Shown here one piece after another: positions 1 to 9,491 of a stretch of 41,647 bases of DNA. The notes below the pieces were generated by a model, which was not told where the DNA came from, searched no databases, and was given only the letters and a program-made list of their open reading frames with translations. How positions within the stretch are numbered: the stretch's first letter is position 1; each line of letters starts with the position of its first letter. Origin of the DNA: Actinomycetota bacterium (GTDB lineage: Bacteria > Actinomycetota > CADDZG01 > WHSQ01); assembly GCA_009380005.1 (NCBI GenBank), contig WHSQ01000002.1:40007-81653 (forward strand), read 5' to 3'. The position numbers and the translations under genes are program-made.

Positions 1-81
1 GCGGCCGAACCCAAATCCGAAGAGGAGCTTCCCGGAGCGCAGACCGAGGCTCCCGACCGCGCCGAGGATGGGCCGGCATGA
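1..81 (+). CDS. C-terminal end of a TatA/TatB-like protein (cut by window start)
   Basis: The frame starting at base 1 is open and ends at TGA 79-81, giving 26 visible residues rich in Glu, Pro, Ala and Asp. An acidic, proline-rich, disordered tail is usual for the twin-arginine translocase subunit TatA/TatB. The stop overlaps the tatC start as ATGA, so the two genes are translationally coupled. The membrane helix and amphipathic helix that would prove the family lie outside the window, so the call rests on context and tail composition. Confidence 0.55.
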   Translation, partial: AAEPKSEEELPGAQTEAPDRAEDGPA

Positions 82-911
82 GCGCCACCAACGCGAGACG
101 GCGTCGCCTCGCCTTCCTCAGGCGCCGGCGCCGGCACACGAGCGCCGGCGCCATGACGGTCATCGAACACCTCGACGAGCTCCGATCCCGTCTCATCAAG
201 GCGATGCTCGCGTTGGGGGTGGTGGCGATCTTCGCCTTCATCTTCTATCCGACCGTCCTCGACGTCCTCATCCGGCCCCTGGACGCGCTGCCGCCCGGGC
301 TCAAGGACAAGATCCTGACCCAGGGGGACTCCAACGATCCCAACCTGACGGTCATCGGGCCGCTCGAGGGCCTCAACGTGCGTCTGAAGGTGACCGCGAT
401 GCTGGCATTGATCTTCGCCTCGCCCTTCTGGCTCTACCAGTTGTGGGCGTTCGTAACCCCGGGCCTCACGATGAAGGAGAAGCGCTACGCCCTTCCGTTC
501 GTGGCATCGTCGGTCCTGTTGTTTGCCACCGGCACGACGTTCGCCTACGTCACGTTGCCGGCCGCGCTTCGCTTCCTGGTCGGCATCGCCGGCCCGGACG
601 TGACGGTCCTCTTCGGCGCCCAGCAATACATCAACTTCGTCGGCCTCATGTTGCTGGCGTTCGGGCTGTCCTTTCAGCTGCCGCTCGTGCTCTTCTTCCT
701 CGGACTGGTTGGGGTGTTGACCGTGCAGCAGTTGCGAGACCACCGTCGGATCGCGGCGGTCGGCACGGCGGGCATGGCGGCGGTGGTGACCCCCACCCAG
801 GATCCGTTCACGATGCTCGCCATGTGGATACCGCTCTATCTGCTCTACGAGCTCACCATCTTCCTGCTGGCCCTGCGAGACCGGCGGAGGCGCCGCAGAG
901 AGTCGATATAG
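78..911 (+). CDS. tatC: Sec-independent protein translocase subunit TatC
   Basis: TatC is the membrane receptor of the twin-arginine translocase; with TatB/TatA it binds RR signal peptides and exports folded proteins. The 277-residue product has a very basic N-terminus (residues 8-20 mostly Arg), then the family start motif MTVIEHLDELRSRL at about 26-39. Hydrophobic segments follow near 40-65, 105-130, 155-180, 195-220, 225-240 and 250-268, fitting six helices. The conserved FWLYQLWAFVTPGL stretch sits near 117-130, and the C-tail is Arg-rich. ATG 78 overlaps the stop of the TatA-like gene by four bases. The gene precedes an unknown membrane protein and a HelY-type helicase; the M. tuberculosis order is also tatA-tatC-helY. 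Confidence 0.95.
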   Translation: MSATNARRRRLAFLRRRRRHTSAGAMTVIEHLDELRSRLIKAMLALGVVAIFAFIFYPTVLDVLIRPLDALPPGLKDKILTQGDSNDPNLTVIGPLEGLNVRLKVTAMLALIFASPFWLYQLWAFVTPGLTMKEKRYALPFVASSVLLFATGTTFAYVTLPAALRFLVGIAGPDVTVLFGAQQYINFVGLMLLAFGLSFQLPLVLFFLGLVGVLTVQQLRDHRRIAAVGTAGMAAVVTPTQDPFTMLAMWIPLYLLYELTIFLLALRDRRRRRRESI

Positions 912-920
912 TCCCGGCCT

Positions 921-1640
921 ATGGCGCTGAAGGGGAAACGGAAGTCCGGAACGCGAGGTAGCCAGGGCCGGAGACGTCCCGCGACCGCGCCGCGTCCGGC
1001 TCCGGCGCCGGGCCGGGGCCTGCCCTGGTACCACACGAACGGCGGGCGCCTCGGCATCGGCATCGGCATCGCGGTCGTCGTGGGACTCGCCTGGTGGGCG
1101 ATCTCGACCGCGCAGACCAATGCCGACCGGCTCGAGGCGCGGCAGGAGACCTTGCAGGAGTACACCGGCCAGGTCCGCGCCGTCTCCCAGGCCGTCACGC
1201 AGCCGGCCGGCGACATGGCGACGGTGGCCCCCGCGCCGGACGATGCAACTCTGAAGGACCTCGCCGGATCGAGCCGCCGCTGGTCCAAGGCGTTCACGGA
1301 CGCCCAGGGGCCGCTGATCCAGTCGTTCCCGTCCAACCCGACCTTGCAGCGCGCCAACGGCCTCTTCCAACAGTCGCTGCAGCTGTACGACTCGGCCGCC
1401 CGCACCTATGGACTGGTACCCCGAGCGGAAGGCAAGTTGCGAATCGATCTGCTCGCTCGCGCCGCGGCCCAGCGCGATCAGGCGGCCGCCCTCTGGGGGG
1501 CCGCGGCTGCCTCCGTGGACGCCGCTCGGACGGCGGCCGAGATGGACCCCTCCGGTATACCGGTCCCGGGATCGGAAGCGCAACAGCAACCTGCCGAGCT
1601 GCCGTCTCCGGCGCCGGGCGAGACCGAAGGTGGCGGTTAG
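921..1640 (+). CDS. Single-pass membrane protein of unknown function
   Basis: I do not recognise this 239-residue protein. It begins with a cytoplasmic-looking basic, Pro/Ala-rich stretch (1-42) and has one hydrophobic segment at about 43-63 (GIGIGIAVVVGLAWWAIS). The mostly helical C-terminal region has Ala- and Gln-rich segments and a Pro/Glu/Gly-rich tail. Helices around 65-85 and 125-200 could form a coiled coil or bundle outside the membrane. It lies nine bases after tatC and nine bases before the helicase gene in the same direction, so probably in one transcript. No catalytic motif is visible. A structural or regulatory membrane role is possible but not shown. Confidence 0.75.
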   Translation: MALKGKRKSGTRGSQGRRRPATAPRPAPAPGRGLPWYHTNGGRLGIGIGIAVVVGLAWWAISTAQTNADRLEARQETLQEYTGQVRAVSQAVTQPAGDMATVAPAPDDATLKDLAGSSRRWSKAFTDAQGPLIQSFPSNPTLQRANGLFQQSLQLYDSAARTYGLVPRAEGKLRIDLLARAAAQRDQAAALWGAAAASVDAARTAAEMDPSGIPVPGSEAQQQPAELPSPAPGETEGGG

Positions 1641-1649
1641 GCCTCCGGG

Positions 1650-4304
1650 ATGGGCGATGGCCCGCGCGAACTCGTGGACGAGTTCCAGCGCTCGTACGGA
1701 TTCCGATTCGACGACTTCCAGGGCCATGCCTGTGGCTGCCTCGCGGGAGGATCGTCGGTCCTGGTCGCCGCCCCCACGGGGTCCGGCAAGACCGTGGTCG
1801 GTGAGTTCGCCGCCTGGCTCGCTCTGCGGGGCGGAGGCAAGGCCTTCTACACGACGCCGATAAAGGCGCTGTCGAACCAGAAGTACAACGACTTCCTCGC
1901 GCTCCACGGCGCCGGCAACGTCGGGCTCCTGACGGGTGACAACTCGATCAACGGCGACGCCTCGATCGTGGTCATGACGACCGAGGTTCTGAGGAACATG
2001 ATCTACGAGAACTCGCCGGAGTTGAGTGGGCTGCGTTACGTCGTCCTGGACGAGGTCCATTACCTCCAGGATCCCTACCGCGGAGCGGTGTGGGAAGAGG
2101 TGCTGATCCACCTGCCGGTGGAAGTGCAGATGATCTCCTTGTCGGCCACCGTCTCGAACGCCGAGGAGTTCGGCGAGTGGCTGCAGACATTGAGAGGTCG
2201 CACCGAGGTCATCATCGAGGAACGACGGCCCGTCGAGCTGCGCCACTGGTACTTCGTGGCGGACCAGCTCCTGCCGATGTTCGTCCACGGCGCCGACGGG
2301 ACGCCGATCCCCAATCCGCGCGGGGCGGAGTTCGACCGTCGCCGTCATCGGGGGCCAACCCGGCCCACGCGTGGCGACCGACGCCACGTACAGCGGCGCG
2401 CTCGGGTCCCTTACCGATCGGACGTGGTCGATCGCCTCGACGACGAGTCGATGCTCCCCGCGATCTACTTCATCTTCTCCCGCAAGGGCTGCGATGCAGC
2501 CGTGCGCCAGTGCATCGACGATGGCGTGCGGCTCACCGATGACGATGCCAGGCAACGGATCATCGAATACGCGGACCTCCGTGTCGCCGAGCTGGATCCC
2601 GATGAGCTCGACGTGCTGGGCTACGACTCCTGGATCGCCGGCTTGGCGCGTGGGATCGCCGCGCATCACGCCGGGATGATCCCCCCGTTCAAGGAGACGG
2701 TGGAGGAGCTCTTCGTGCGCGGTCTCATCAAGGTCGTGTTCGCGACCGAGACGCTCGCCCTCGGGATCAACATGCCCGCCCGCTCGGTCGTGATCGAGAA
2801 CCTCGTCAAATTCACCGGAGAGCAGCACGAGCTGATGCAACCGGGGGAGTACACGCAACTCGCCGGGCGTGCGGGCAGGCGCGGGATCGACGAGATCGGC
2901 CACAGTCTCGTCCTCTACCAGCGCTTCACCCCGTTCGACGCCATCACGAGGCTCGCTTCGACGCGCACGTATCCGTTGATCTCGTCCTTCCGGCCGTCTT
3001 ACAACATGTCGGTGAACCTCGTCCGTAACTACGACCAGGCAGAGGCCGAGCACCTGGTCAATTCGTCCTTCGGCCAGTTCCAGACGGATCGCGCCGTGGT
3101 AGAGCTGGAGATCACGCGCGAGCGTCTGGACGGCTACCTCGCCTCCTACCGCGATCGGATGCACTGCGAGTTGGGCGACGTGGCCGAATACAAGCGGCTG
3201 CTTGATCGGCTCGACCGGGTGGAGGGCGGTGGCCGCCGCGGGGTTGGGCGGGCCGCCAAGATCAACGAGGCGCTGGCCGCTCTCAGAGCCGGAGATGTGA
3301 TCGACGTCTTCGGAGGGAAGCGCCGAGGCCGATACGTGGTCCTGGGCGCCTCGCGCGGGGGCAGGGGCGGCAACCTTCGCGTGCAGGTCGTCTCGGAGCA
3401 GGGCTCGAGCGTCAGGCTGGGGGCTCAGGATTTCCGCCTCCCGCCCCGACCGATCGGGAAGGTGCGGGTGCCCCGGGATCTCGAACCCCGCGACGCGCGG
3501 GCGCGAAAGAACCTGGCGCGGAGGTTGTCGGACATGAGACCGCTCGAGCCAAGAGAACCCGCGGCGGACTCGATCTCGGATGAGCTGCGCTCTCTTCGGG
3601 AGGCGGTAGAGGGTCACCCGGTCAACAAGTGCCCCGATATCACACGTCATCTCCACTACGCCGAGCGAGCGGCCCGCCTCGAACGAGATATCCGTGGGAT
3701 CGACCGACGGATCGGCCGCCGCGCCGGAACCCTCGCTCGTAGGTTCGAGAAGGTCCTATCCGTTCTCGAGACCCTGCGCTACGTGGAGAGCTGGCAACTG
3801 ACGGAGAAGGGGGTGACCTTGGCCCGCGTCTACAACGAGTCCGATCTCCTCGTCATCGAGGCCCTCGAGTCGGACACCCTCGCCGACCTGGACGCGGCCG
3901 AACTCGCCGCGATCTGCTCGACCCTGGTCTACGAGACGCGGGGGCCGGAGACGGTCGCCGTCGGCCCTATGCCCACGCCCGGCACCCGCCGGGCGTGGAA
4001 AGACCTCTTGAAGCTCTGGCGTGACATCCGTCGGGAGGAAGAGCCCCGAGGGCTGGAGTTGACCCGAGAGCCGGATCCCGGTTTCGCCGACGTGGCCTAC
4101 AGGTGGGCGTCCGGCGTCGCCCTCGAGGACGTGCTCGGGGAGGAGGATGCGCCCGGTGACTTCGTCCGCTCCACGAAGCAGCTGGTAGATCTGCTGCGTC
4201 AACTCGAGGAGATAGCGCCGTCCGAGACCCTGGCCGCGACGATCCGCGAGGCCATCGACAACGTCCACCGTGGGGTGGTCGCGTACTCGTCCGTCGAGCT
4301 CTGA
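1650..4304 (+). CDS. helY: HelY-type superfamily 2 DEAD/DEAH-box helicase
   Basis: This 884-residue protein belongs to the Ski2/Mtr4-like superfamily 2 helicases called HelY in actinobacteria, ATP-driven enzymes presumed to act on RNA. Walker A is APTGSGKT near 40-47 and the Walker B box is DEVH near 131-134. SAT motif III (SLSAT) lies near 161-165. Helicase domain 2 is clear: FIFSRKGCDAAV, then AAHHAGM, ATETLALGINMPARSVV and QLAGRAGRRG at about 405-415. A long C-terminal half carries a beta-rich insert and helical bundle, as in Mtr4-like proteins. An Arg-rich linker near 228-255 joins the two RecA domains. The stop TGA shares a base with the next ATG. Close to the family length of about 900 residues. 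Confidence 0.9.
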   Translation: MGDGPRELVDEFQRSYGFRFDDFQGHACGCLAGGSSVLVAAPTGSGKTVVGEFAAWLALRGGGKAFYTTPIKALSNQKYNDFLALHGAGNVGLLTGDNSINGDASIVVMTTEVLRNMIYENSPELSGLRYVVLDEVHYLQDPYRGAVWEEVLIHLPVEVQMISLSATVSNAEEFGEWLQTLRGRTEVIIEERRPVELRHWYFVADQLLPMFVHGADGTPIPNPRGAEFDRRRHRGPTRPTRGDRRHVQRRARVPYRSDVVDRLDDESMLPAIYFIFSRKGCDAAVRQCIDDGVRLTDDDARQRIIEYADLRVAELDPDELDVLGYDSWIAGLARGIAAHHAGMIPPFKETVEELFVRGLIKVVFATETLALGINMPARSVVIENLVKFTGEQHELMQPGEYTQLAGRAGRRGIDEIGHSLVLYQRFTPFDAITRLASTRTYPLISSFRPSYNMSVNLVRNYDQAEAEHLVNSSFGQFQTDRAVVELEITRERLDGYLASYRDRMHCELGDVAEYKRLLDRLDRVEGGGRRGVGRAAKINEALAALRAGDVIDVFGGKRRGRYVVLGASRGGRGGNLRVQVVSEQGSSVRLGAQDFRLPPRPIGKVRVPRDLEPRDARARKNLARRLSDMRPLEPREPAADSISDELRSLREAVEGHPVNKCPDITRHLHYAERAARLERDIRGIDRRIGRRAGTLARRFEKVLSVLETLRYVESWQLTEKGVTLARVYNESDLLVIEALESDTLADLDAAELAAICSTLVYETRGPETVAVGPMPTPGTRRAWKDLLKLWRDIRREEEPRGLELTREPDPGFADVAYRWASGVALEDVLGEEDAPGDFVRSTKQLVDLLRQLEEIAPSETLAATIREAIDNVHRGVVAYSSVEL

Positions 4305-5047
4305 TGGGGGTAGACGCGGTGATCTTCGACTGGGGCGGGACACTTTCCGTCTGGGCTCAGATCGACCTGGAAGACATGTGGCGGCTGGCAGCCCGCCGTC
4401 TGGCCCCGGACCGGGAACAGGACATGATGGATCGGCTGCTTGCGGTGGAGGCGCGCGTCTGGCGCCGGGTCGAGGAGACGCAGCGGTCCGCAACCCTCAG
4501 CGAGGTGTTGGAAGCAGCGGGCCGGGACCTGGGGCTTGACGTGACCGAAGTGGTCCTGCAGGAAGCCGCGACGCATCATCTGGACGCGTGGACCCCCCAT
4601 ATCTCCCACGATCCCGAGGCCGCGCCGGTGATCCGGGCCCTGCGGGACCGAGGGAAGCGGATCGGCTTGTTGTCCAACACGCTGTGGCCGCGCGAGTTCC
4701 ACGATCGATTCCTGGAGCGCGACGGGCTCTTGGACCTGTTCGACGCGCGGCTCTACACGAGCCACATGGCGCGCACCAAACCGCACGCCAGTGCCTTCCA
4801 CGCGGCACTGGATGCCGTCGGCGTGAAGGAACCCTCCCGCGCCGTGTTCGTGGGGGACCGGCCTTTCGACGACATCTACGGAGCCAAGTCCACGGGGCTC
4901 CGTGCCGTCCTGCGGCCGAACGACGCACTTCCGGCCGGCTTCACTCTGATCGACCAGGAACCCGTCGAACCCGATGCCGTGATCCACGCCCTGCCAGAGC
5001 TACTGACGCTGGTGGACGCCTGGTCGGATGGAGAGCAACCTCCGTAA
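4304..5047 (+). CDS. HAD-superfamily hydrolase with atypical motif I
   Basis: The 247-residue product is a haloacid dehalogenase superfamily protein with a helical cap (about 18-95). Motif I is FDWGGTL with nucleophile Asp9. The +2 position, usually the general-acid Asp in phosphatases, is Gly11. Motif II is LLSNT near 124-128, motif III Lys is in TKPH near 162, and motif IV is FVGDRPFDD near 183-191. The Gly at +2 suggests it is not a standard phosphomonoesterase; the substrate cannot be read from sequence. ATG 4304 overlaps the helicase stop by one base, so it is co-translated with helY. The thiolase gene follows 20 bases downstream. Confidence 0.8.
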   Translation: MGVDAVIFDWGGTLSVWAQIDLEDMWRLAARRLAPDREQDMMDRLLAVEARVWRRVEETQRSATLSEVLEAAGRDLGLDVTEVVLQEAATHHLDAWTPHISHDPEAAPVIRALRDRGKRIGLLSNTLWPREFHDRFLERDGLLDLFDARLYTSHMARTKPHASAFHAALDAVGVKEPSRAVFVGDRPFDDIYGAKSTGLRAVLRPNDALPAGFTLIDQEPVEPDAVIHALPELLTLVDAWSDGEQPP

Positions 5048-5067
5048 CCGCGTGCGAGTATCGCTCC

Positions 5068-6264
5068 ATGCGTGAGGTCTTCGTGGTCGATGCCGTTCGG
5101 ACGCCCGTCGGAAAGTTCGGGGGAGCGCTCGCGTCCGTCCGGCCGGACGACCTGGCGGCCCACGCCATCCGGGCGCTCGTGAAGCGGAACGCGGTGCCCG
5201 TGGCGATGGTCGACGACGTCCAGTGGGGCGCCGCCAACCAGGCGGGTGAGGACAACCGCAACGTAGCGCGGATGGCCCTCCTCCTCGCGGGTCTGCCGGT
5301 CGAAGTGCCCGGCGCGACGGTCAACCGTCTCTGCGGATCGGGGCTGGAAGCGATCAACTCGGGCTACCGGCAGATCCGGTCGGACGAGGCCGATCTGATC
5401 ATCGCCGGGGGGTCCGAGTCGATGACCCGGGCCCCCTTCGTCCTGTCCAAAGCTCGAAGCGCATTCGACCGCCACACCGAGATCCACGACACATCGATCG
5501 GCTGGCGCTTCGTGAACCCACGGATGAAAGAGATGTACGGCACCCATGCGATGGGGGAGACGGCCGAGATCGTCGGCCACGACCACGGCATCACGAGGAA
5601 GGAGCAGGACGATTTCGCCCTCGAGAGCCATCGCCGGGCCGTCGCGGCGATAGAGGAAGGCCGGTTCAAAGACGAGATCGCCCCGGTTGAGGTTCCGCGC
5701 AAGAAGGGCGATCCCGTTGTCATCGATACCGACGAAGGTCCGCGGGCCGACACCTCGTTGGAGAAGCTGGGACGATTGAAGGCGGCGTTCGTCGACGAGG
5801 GGACCGTTACCGCGGGTAACGCCAGCGGGATAAACGACGGGGCAGCAGCCGTCCTGCTGGCCTCCCGAGAAAGCATCGAACGGAACGACTGGGCCCCGAT
5901 GGCGCGCATAGTCACCTCCGCGGTGGTCGGGGTTGAGCCCCAGCGTATGGGGATCGGTCCGGTGTTCGCGACGCGCAAGGCGCTCGATCGAGCGCGTCTC
6001 GATCTCTCCGATATCGATCTTGTCGAGCTCAACGAAGCGTTCGCCGCGCAGTCGGTGGCCTGCATCAAGGAGCTCGGCCTCGACAAAGCCAGGGTCAACG
6101 TCAATGGTGGTGCGATCGCTCTGGGGCATCCCCTCGGAGCTTCGGGCGCCAAGATCCTGACGACGCTCGTGCACGAGATGGCGCGGCGCGAGGTCCGTTA
6201 CGGCCTCGCGACGATGTGCATCGGCGTGGGTCAGGGGATCGCCACCATCGTCGAACGGGCGTGA
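5068..6264 (+). CDS. Thiolase (acetyl-CoA C-acetyltransferase family)
   Basis: Thiolases condense two acyl-CoAs or cleave 3-ketoacyl-CoA with CoA. The 398-residue length is typical. The nucleophilic Cys89 sits in [11 protein letters not shown]; the His of [14 protein letters not shown] (about 352) and the late Cys of MCIGVGQG (about 385) complete the active site. ATG 5068 is chosen because it gives the family N-terminus ([18 protein letters not shown]). The frame stays open upstream, but there it only reads the wrong strand phase of the HAD gene. The stop overlaps the next GTG start by four bases. It could be biosynthetic or degradative. With the lysine operon and acyl-CoA dehydrogenase nearby, a role in handling acetoacetyl-CoA is plausible but inferred. 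Confidence 0.93.
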   Translation: MREVFVVDAVRTPVGKFGGALASVRPDDLAAHAIRALVKRNAVPVAMVDDVQWGAANQAGEDNRNVARMALLLAGLPVEVPGATVNRLCGSGLEAINSGYRQIRSDEADLIIAGGSESMTRAPFVLSKARSAFDRHTEIHDTSIGWRFVNPRMKEMYGTHAMGETAEIVGHDHGITRKEQDDFALESHRRAVAAIEEGRFKDEIAPVEVPRKKGDPVVIDTDEGPRADTSLEKLGRLKAAFVDEGTVTAGNASGINDGAAAVLLASRESIERNDWAPMARIVTSAVVGVEPQRMGIGPVFATRKALDRARLDLSDIDLVELNEAFAAQSVACIKELGLDKARVNVNGGAIALGHPLGASGAKILTTLVHEMARREVRYGLATMCIGVGQGIATIVERA

Positions 6265-7652
6265 GCCGGGCAGAACAGCTCGCCGGAGTCCTTTCGGAGG
6301 GGGCCGTCAGCGTCGACGATCGCGACCTCGCGGCGCACGCCCGGGATCTGTCTGCCTCCGCGCTCATCCGCGAGCGATCGGGGCAGACGCCCGCAGCGCC
6401 GGAGGTGGTCGTTCGGCCCGCGGACACCGACGAGGTCGCTCGGCTATTGGCCTGGGCCGACCGCGAACGGGCCCCGATCGTCCCCTTCGGGGGAGGCTCG
6501 AGCGTCGTGCGAGGCATCTCCCCGGGCGGTGCCGTCGTGGTCGACCTCTCCCGCATGGCCTCCGTCCTCGAACTCGACGAGAAGTCGCGTCTGGTACGCG
6601 TCCAGGCGGGGATCAGAGGAGACGCGCTGCAGGCGTCACTCGCGGAGAACGGGTGGATGCTCGGCCACCAGCCCCAGTCGATGGCTCTTTCCACCGTCGG
6701 AGGATGGATCGCGACCAGAGCCGCGGGACAGCTGTCTCTCGGTTTCGGAGCGATCGAGGACGTCGTCACGGCCTTCGACGTGGTCCTCCCGGGCGGTCGC
6801 GTCCTGCGCGGCCGGGTCCATCCCCGCCGGTCGACCGGGCCCGGGCTCGAGCACCTCCTCATGGGGTCGGAGGGAGCTTTGGGGATCGTGACCGAAGCGG
6901 TGATCCGGATCGTGCCTGCTCTACAGCAGCGAGCGGATGCGTCGTTCACCTTCAAGAGCATGTCCGCGGGCGTCGCCGCCTGCCGGGCCGTGGCTCAGAG
7001 CGGGACCTCGCCCATGCTCGCCCGGCTTTACGACGCGGAGGACACCGCGATCTTCTGGCGACGCCTGGACCAACCTCCGGCCGGCCCTCTGCTCGTCACC
7101 TCGGCTCGCGACGCCGGCACCCTCGATCGCGTCGCGGCCTTGGTCGCGGCCGCCGGCGGGGAACCGGCCGCGGAATCTCTGACCTCGTACTGGTGGGAGC
7201 ATCGCAACGATGCGGCCGAGGACTTCTTGCACGCGATGGCCGGCGGCGGGATCCTCGGCGCCAATCCCGCCATCGAGACGATCGAAGTCTCGGCCACGTG
7301 GTCCAACCTCCGCGATCTGTACCATTCGCTCAAGGAGGGTTTGAAAGGCGAGGCGGACGTCGTCGGGTGCCACCTGTCACACGCCTATCCGGAGGGCGCC
7401 TGCCTCTACTTCACGCTGGCGTCGGCATGTGGAGACGACGCGGCCGCAGGATCACGACTAGATGCGTGGTGGGAGAAGGCGATGGCGACGACGCTCGCGG
7501 CCGGCGGTTCCATCAGTCATCACCACGGGATCGGTCGCACGCGGGCGCGCTGGATCCGAGAAGAACTAGGGGACTGGTATGAGTTGCTCGTCGCATTGAA
7601 GCGGGTCATCGACCCGAACGGGATCATGAACCCTGGGGTGTTGGGCCTGTGA
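6261..7652 (+). CDS. FAD-linked oxidase, alkylglycerone-phosphate synthase-like
   Basis: The 463-residue product is a PCMH/VAO-type flavoprotein. The FAD-binding P-loop-like segment [13 protein letters not shown] is near 73-85; [20 protein letters not shown] (139-158) and [18 protein letters not shown] (about 200-217) are the other FAD contacts. The late [10 protein letters not shown] motif near 417-426 and closing [10 protein letters not shown] are characteristic of alkyldihydroxyacetone-phosphate synthase (AGPS), which swaps an acyl for an alkyl chain in ether lipid synthesis. D-lactate/glycolate dehydrogenases share the fold but lack the triple-His pattern. GTG 6261 overlaps the thiolase stop, and the stop overlaps the lipid kinase start. 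I recall similar neighbours in mycobacteria (Rv2251-Rv2252). The true reaction is unproven. Confidence 0.8.
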   Translation: MSRAEQLAGVLSEGAVSVDDRDLAAHARDLSASALIRERSGQTPAAPEVVVRPADTDEVARLLAWADRERAPIVPFGGGSSVVRGISPGGAVVVDLSRMASVLELDEKSRLVRVQAGIRGDALQASLAENGWMLGHQPQSMALSTVGGWIATRAAGQLSLGFGAIEDVVTAFDVVLPGGRVLRGRVHPRRSTGPGLEHLLMGSEGALGIVTEAVIRIVPALQQRADASFTFKSMSAGVAACRAVAQSGTSPMLARLYDAEDTAIFWRRLDQPPAGPLLVTSARDAGTLDRVAALVAAAGGEPAAESLTSYWWEHRNDAAEDFLHAMAGGGILGANPAIETIEVSATWSNLRDLYHSLKEGLKGEADVVGCHLSHAYPEGACLYFTLASACGDDAAAGSRLDAWWEKAMATTLAAGGSISHHHGIGRTRARWIREELGDWYELLVALKRVIDPNGIMNPGVLGL

Positions 7653-8569
7653 GCTCACCGTTCGGGCCCATGGTCCTCATCTGCAACGAGCGCTCGGGTC
7701 GCGGCGGGGTCGGCAAGGCCCTTCCCGAGGTTCGCGCGCACCTCGAGCAGCGCGGTCTCGAGTACGAGATCCGGGCCACCGAGTATCCCGGGCATGCCAC
7801 CGAGTTGGCGCGTGCGGCCCTCCAGGAGGGCAAAAGATTCCTCGTAGCCGTGGGTGGCGACGGCACGATCCACGAAGTCGTGAACGGGATGCTCGAGGAG
7901 GACCAGGCGATCGACCCAACCGCCGTGCTGGGGGTCATCGCGGCAGGGACCGGGTCCGATTTCATCAAGACCTTCGGGATCCCGGCGTCGGCGAGCCACG
8001 GGGTGGCCCATCTCGACGGGGGCGAGTCCTTCCCCATCGACATCGGGAAGATCACGTACATGCAAGACGGGGCCGAAGTCGTTCGCTACTTCCCGAACAT
8101 CGCAGAGGCCGGTATCGGTGCCGACACGGTCGCTCGCGCGTCACGTCTACCGCGCTGGCTGGGACCCACCGTGTATTTCTTCGCCTTCTGGTTGGTGATG
8201 AGGGGATTCAAACCCGCCAACGTGAAGGTGGACCTGGTCGACCGGGTGCACGAGGGCCGGATGAGCAACCTCGTCGTGGCGAACGGCCAGTTCTTCGGCG
8301 GGGGGATGAAGGTCGCGCCCAAAGCCGCACCGACGGATGGCTTGCTGGACATCCAGATCCACAACCCCCGTAAGAGAGAGGCGATCGCGATCATGCCCCG
8401 GATGTACAAGGGCGAGCACATCCCTCATCCCGACATCCACGAAGCGAAACGCATCCGCGTCTCCATCGAGGCCGACCGCCCGCTCCGGATCGAAGCGGAC
8501 GGCGAGATGCTCGGCGAGACCCCTGCGACCTTCGAGGTCATCCCCGACGCGATCAACCTGAAGGTCTGA
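7649..8569 (+). CDS. Diacylglycerol/lipid kinase (DgkB/LCB5 family)
   Basis: The 306-residue protein is a soluble or peripheral lipid kinase of the DAGK catalytic family, which phosphorylates diacylglycerol or related lipids with ATP. The nucleotide-binding motif GGDGTIHEVVNG lies at about 69-80, and the second conserved loop GVIAAGTGSDFIKT at about 95-108. The C-terminal beta domain carries FFGGGMKVAPKAAPTDGLLD near 211-230 and a late RIEADGEM motif. The start is GTG 7649, overlapping the preceding stop by four bases. Coupling to an AGPS-like enzyme, with glpD on the opposite strand nearby, suggests glycerolipid or ether-lipid metabolism. M. tuberculosis Rv2252 is the recalled counterpart. 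Confidence 0.9.
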   Translation: MSSPFGPMVLICNERSGRGGVGKALPEVRAHLEQRGLEYEIRATEYPGHATELARAALQEGKRFLVAVGGDGTIHEVVNGMLEEDQAIDPTAVLGVIAAGTGSDFIKTFGIPASASHGVAHLDGGESFPIDIGKITYMQDGAEVVRYFPNIAEAGIGADTVARASRLPRWLGPTVYFFAFWLVMRGFKPANVKVDLVDRVHEGRMSNLVVANGQFFGGGMKVAPKAAPTDGLLDIQIHNPRKREAIAIMPRMYKGEHIPHPDIHEAKRIRVSIEADRPLRIEADGEMLGETPATFEVIPDAINLKV

Positions 8570-8603
8570 GGGAAACCCTTGTCGGAGGTCGGCCGGGGAC
8601 CGC

Positions 8604-9491
8604 TCAATCGCCGTCCAGCGGCTCCGTTTCGGACAGGAACTTGCGCAGGGCTTCCGACAGACGGGAAGCGAACTCGAAGGGGAGGTAGTGCGTAGCCTCG
8701 TCGAAGACCTCGAGCCGGGCCCCGGGGATGCGCGCGGCCATCTTCTCCATCATGCGCATCGAGGTGATCTGGTCCCGGCCACCCGCGACCAGAAGGGTCT
8801 GAGCCTGTACCTGCTCGAGCAACTCCGGGGCCCCATCGCCGGCGATCGCTGAATAGGTCGACAGCAGTTGATGGAGGTCGGAATCCGCGACCTCGTGAGC
8901 CATCTCGACCAATCCCGGGATATCGGCGGTGGGACCCACCGCACCGGACTGCCGGATGAGGCCGGCGAACTCCGGCCTCCGCGTCACGTTGCGGAAGGGC
9001 GACTCCAGGAAGCCCGCGACGTACTTCGTCAGCCCGGCCCCGACCGGCAGCAACGAAGCGAACTCGAGGAACCGCAGCCGGCGAAGCGCATGCCCATAGC
9101 CCCCGTTGACCAGAGTGAGCGCTCGGGTCCGGTCCGGATAGGCGGCTGCGAATTCGAGCGCGATGCGGGTGCCGGTGCTCCAGGCCGCGACCGCGACCTG
9201 CTCTGCGCCGAAGTGGTCGGTCACGGCCACGGCGTCTTCGACGTGAGCGCTCGGGTCGATGCGATCGGAGCGCGGAAGCTCCGAATAGTTCAAGCCGCGG
9301 AGGTCCCAAGTGATGACGGGTCTTTCTCGTGCTACGTCGGCCGCGATCCGACGCCACACGGAAGTGCTGGTTCCGACCGCGTTGATTATGAGCAGCGGCG
9401 TCGGCGAACCCTCGCCGGTCCGCCGCGCCGCGAGCCGCGTCCCGTCGAAGGAGACGACGTCGTCCTGCTCCTCCGCCGGCGACTGCTTCAT
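8604..9491 (-). CDS. Alpha/beta-fold hydrolase
   Basis: This 295-residue protein has the alpha/beta hydrolase core. An oxyanion-region loop (NAVGTSTSVWRRI) is near 36-48, followed by TWDLRGLNYSE, and the nucleophile elbow is AAWSTGTRIA, with Ser in W-S-T-G. The usual Gly before the nucleophile is Trp and the residue after is Thr, which is acceptable but atypical. Late motifs are LLVAGGRDQIT (acid Asp) and ATHYLPFE (catalytic His). ATG 9491 overlaps the glpD stop by four bases, so it is the third gene of an operon. The frame is open further upstream, but there it only mirrors glpD. The substrate is unknown; an esterase/lipase role fits the lipid neighbours. Confidence 0.85.
   Translation of the reverse strand: MKQSPAEEQDDVVSFDGTRLAARRTGEGSPTPLLIINAVGTSTSVWRRIAADVARERPVITWDLRGLNYSELPRSDRIDPSAHVEDAVAVTDHFGAEQVAVAAWSTGTRIALEFAAAYPDRTRALTLVNGGYGHALRRLRFLEFASLLPVGAGLTKYVAGFLESPFRNVTRRPEFAGLIRQSGAVGPTADIPGLVEMAHEVADSDLHQLLSTYSAIAGDGAPELLEQVQAQTLLVAGGRDQITSMRMMEKMAARIPGARLEVFDEATHYLPFEFASRLSEALRKFLSETEPLDGD

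Noticed and set aside
2290-2450. Possible double frameshift in the helicase (Arg-rich stretch)
   Set aside because: The segment is Arg-rich and looks out of phase, but HelY of M. tuberculosis, as I recall it, also has an Arg-rich linker here. The frame remains open on both sides with conserved motifs.
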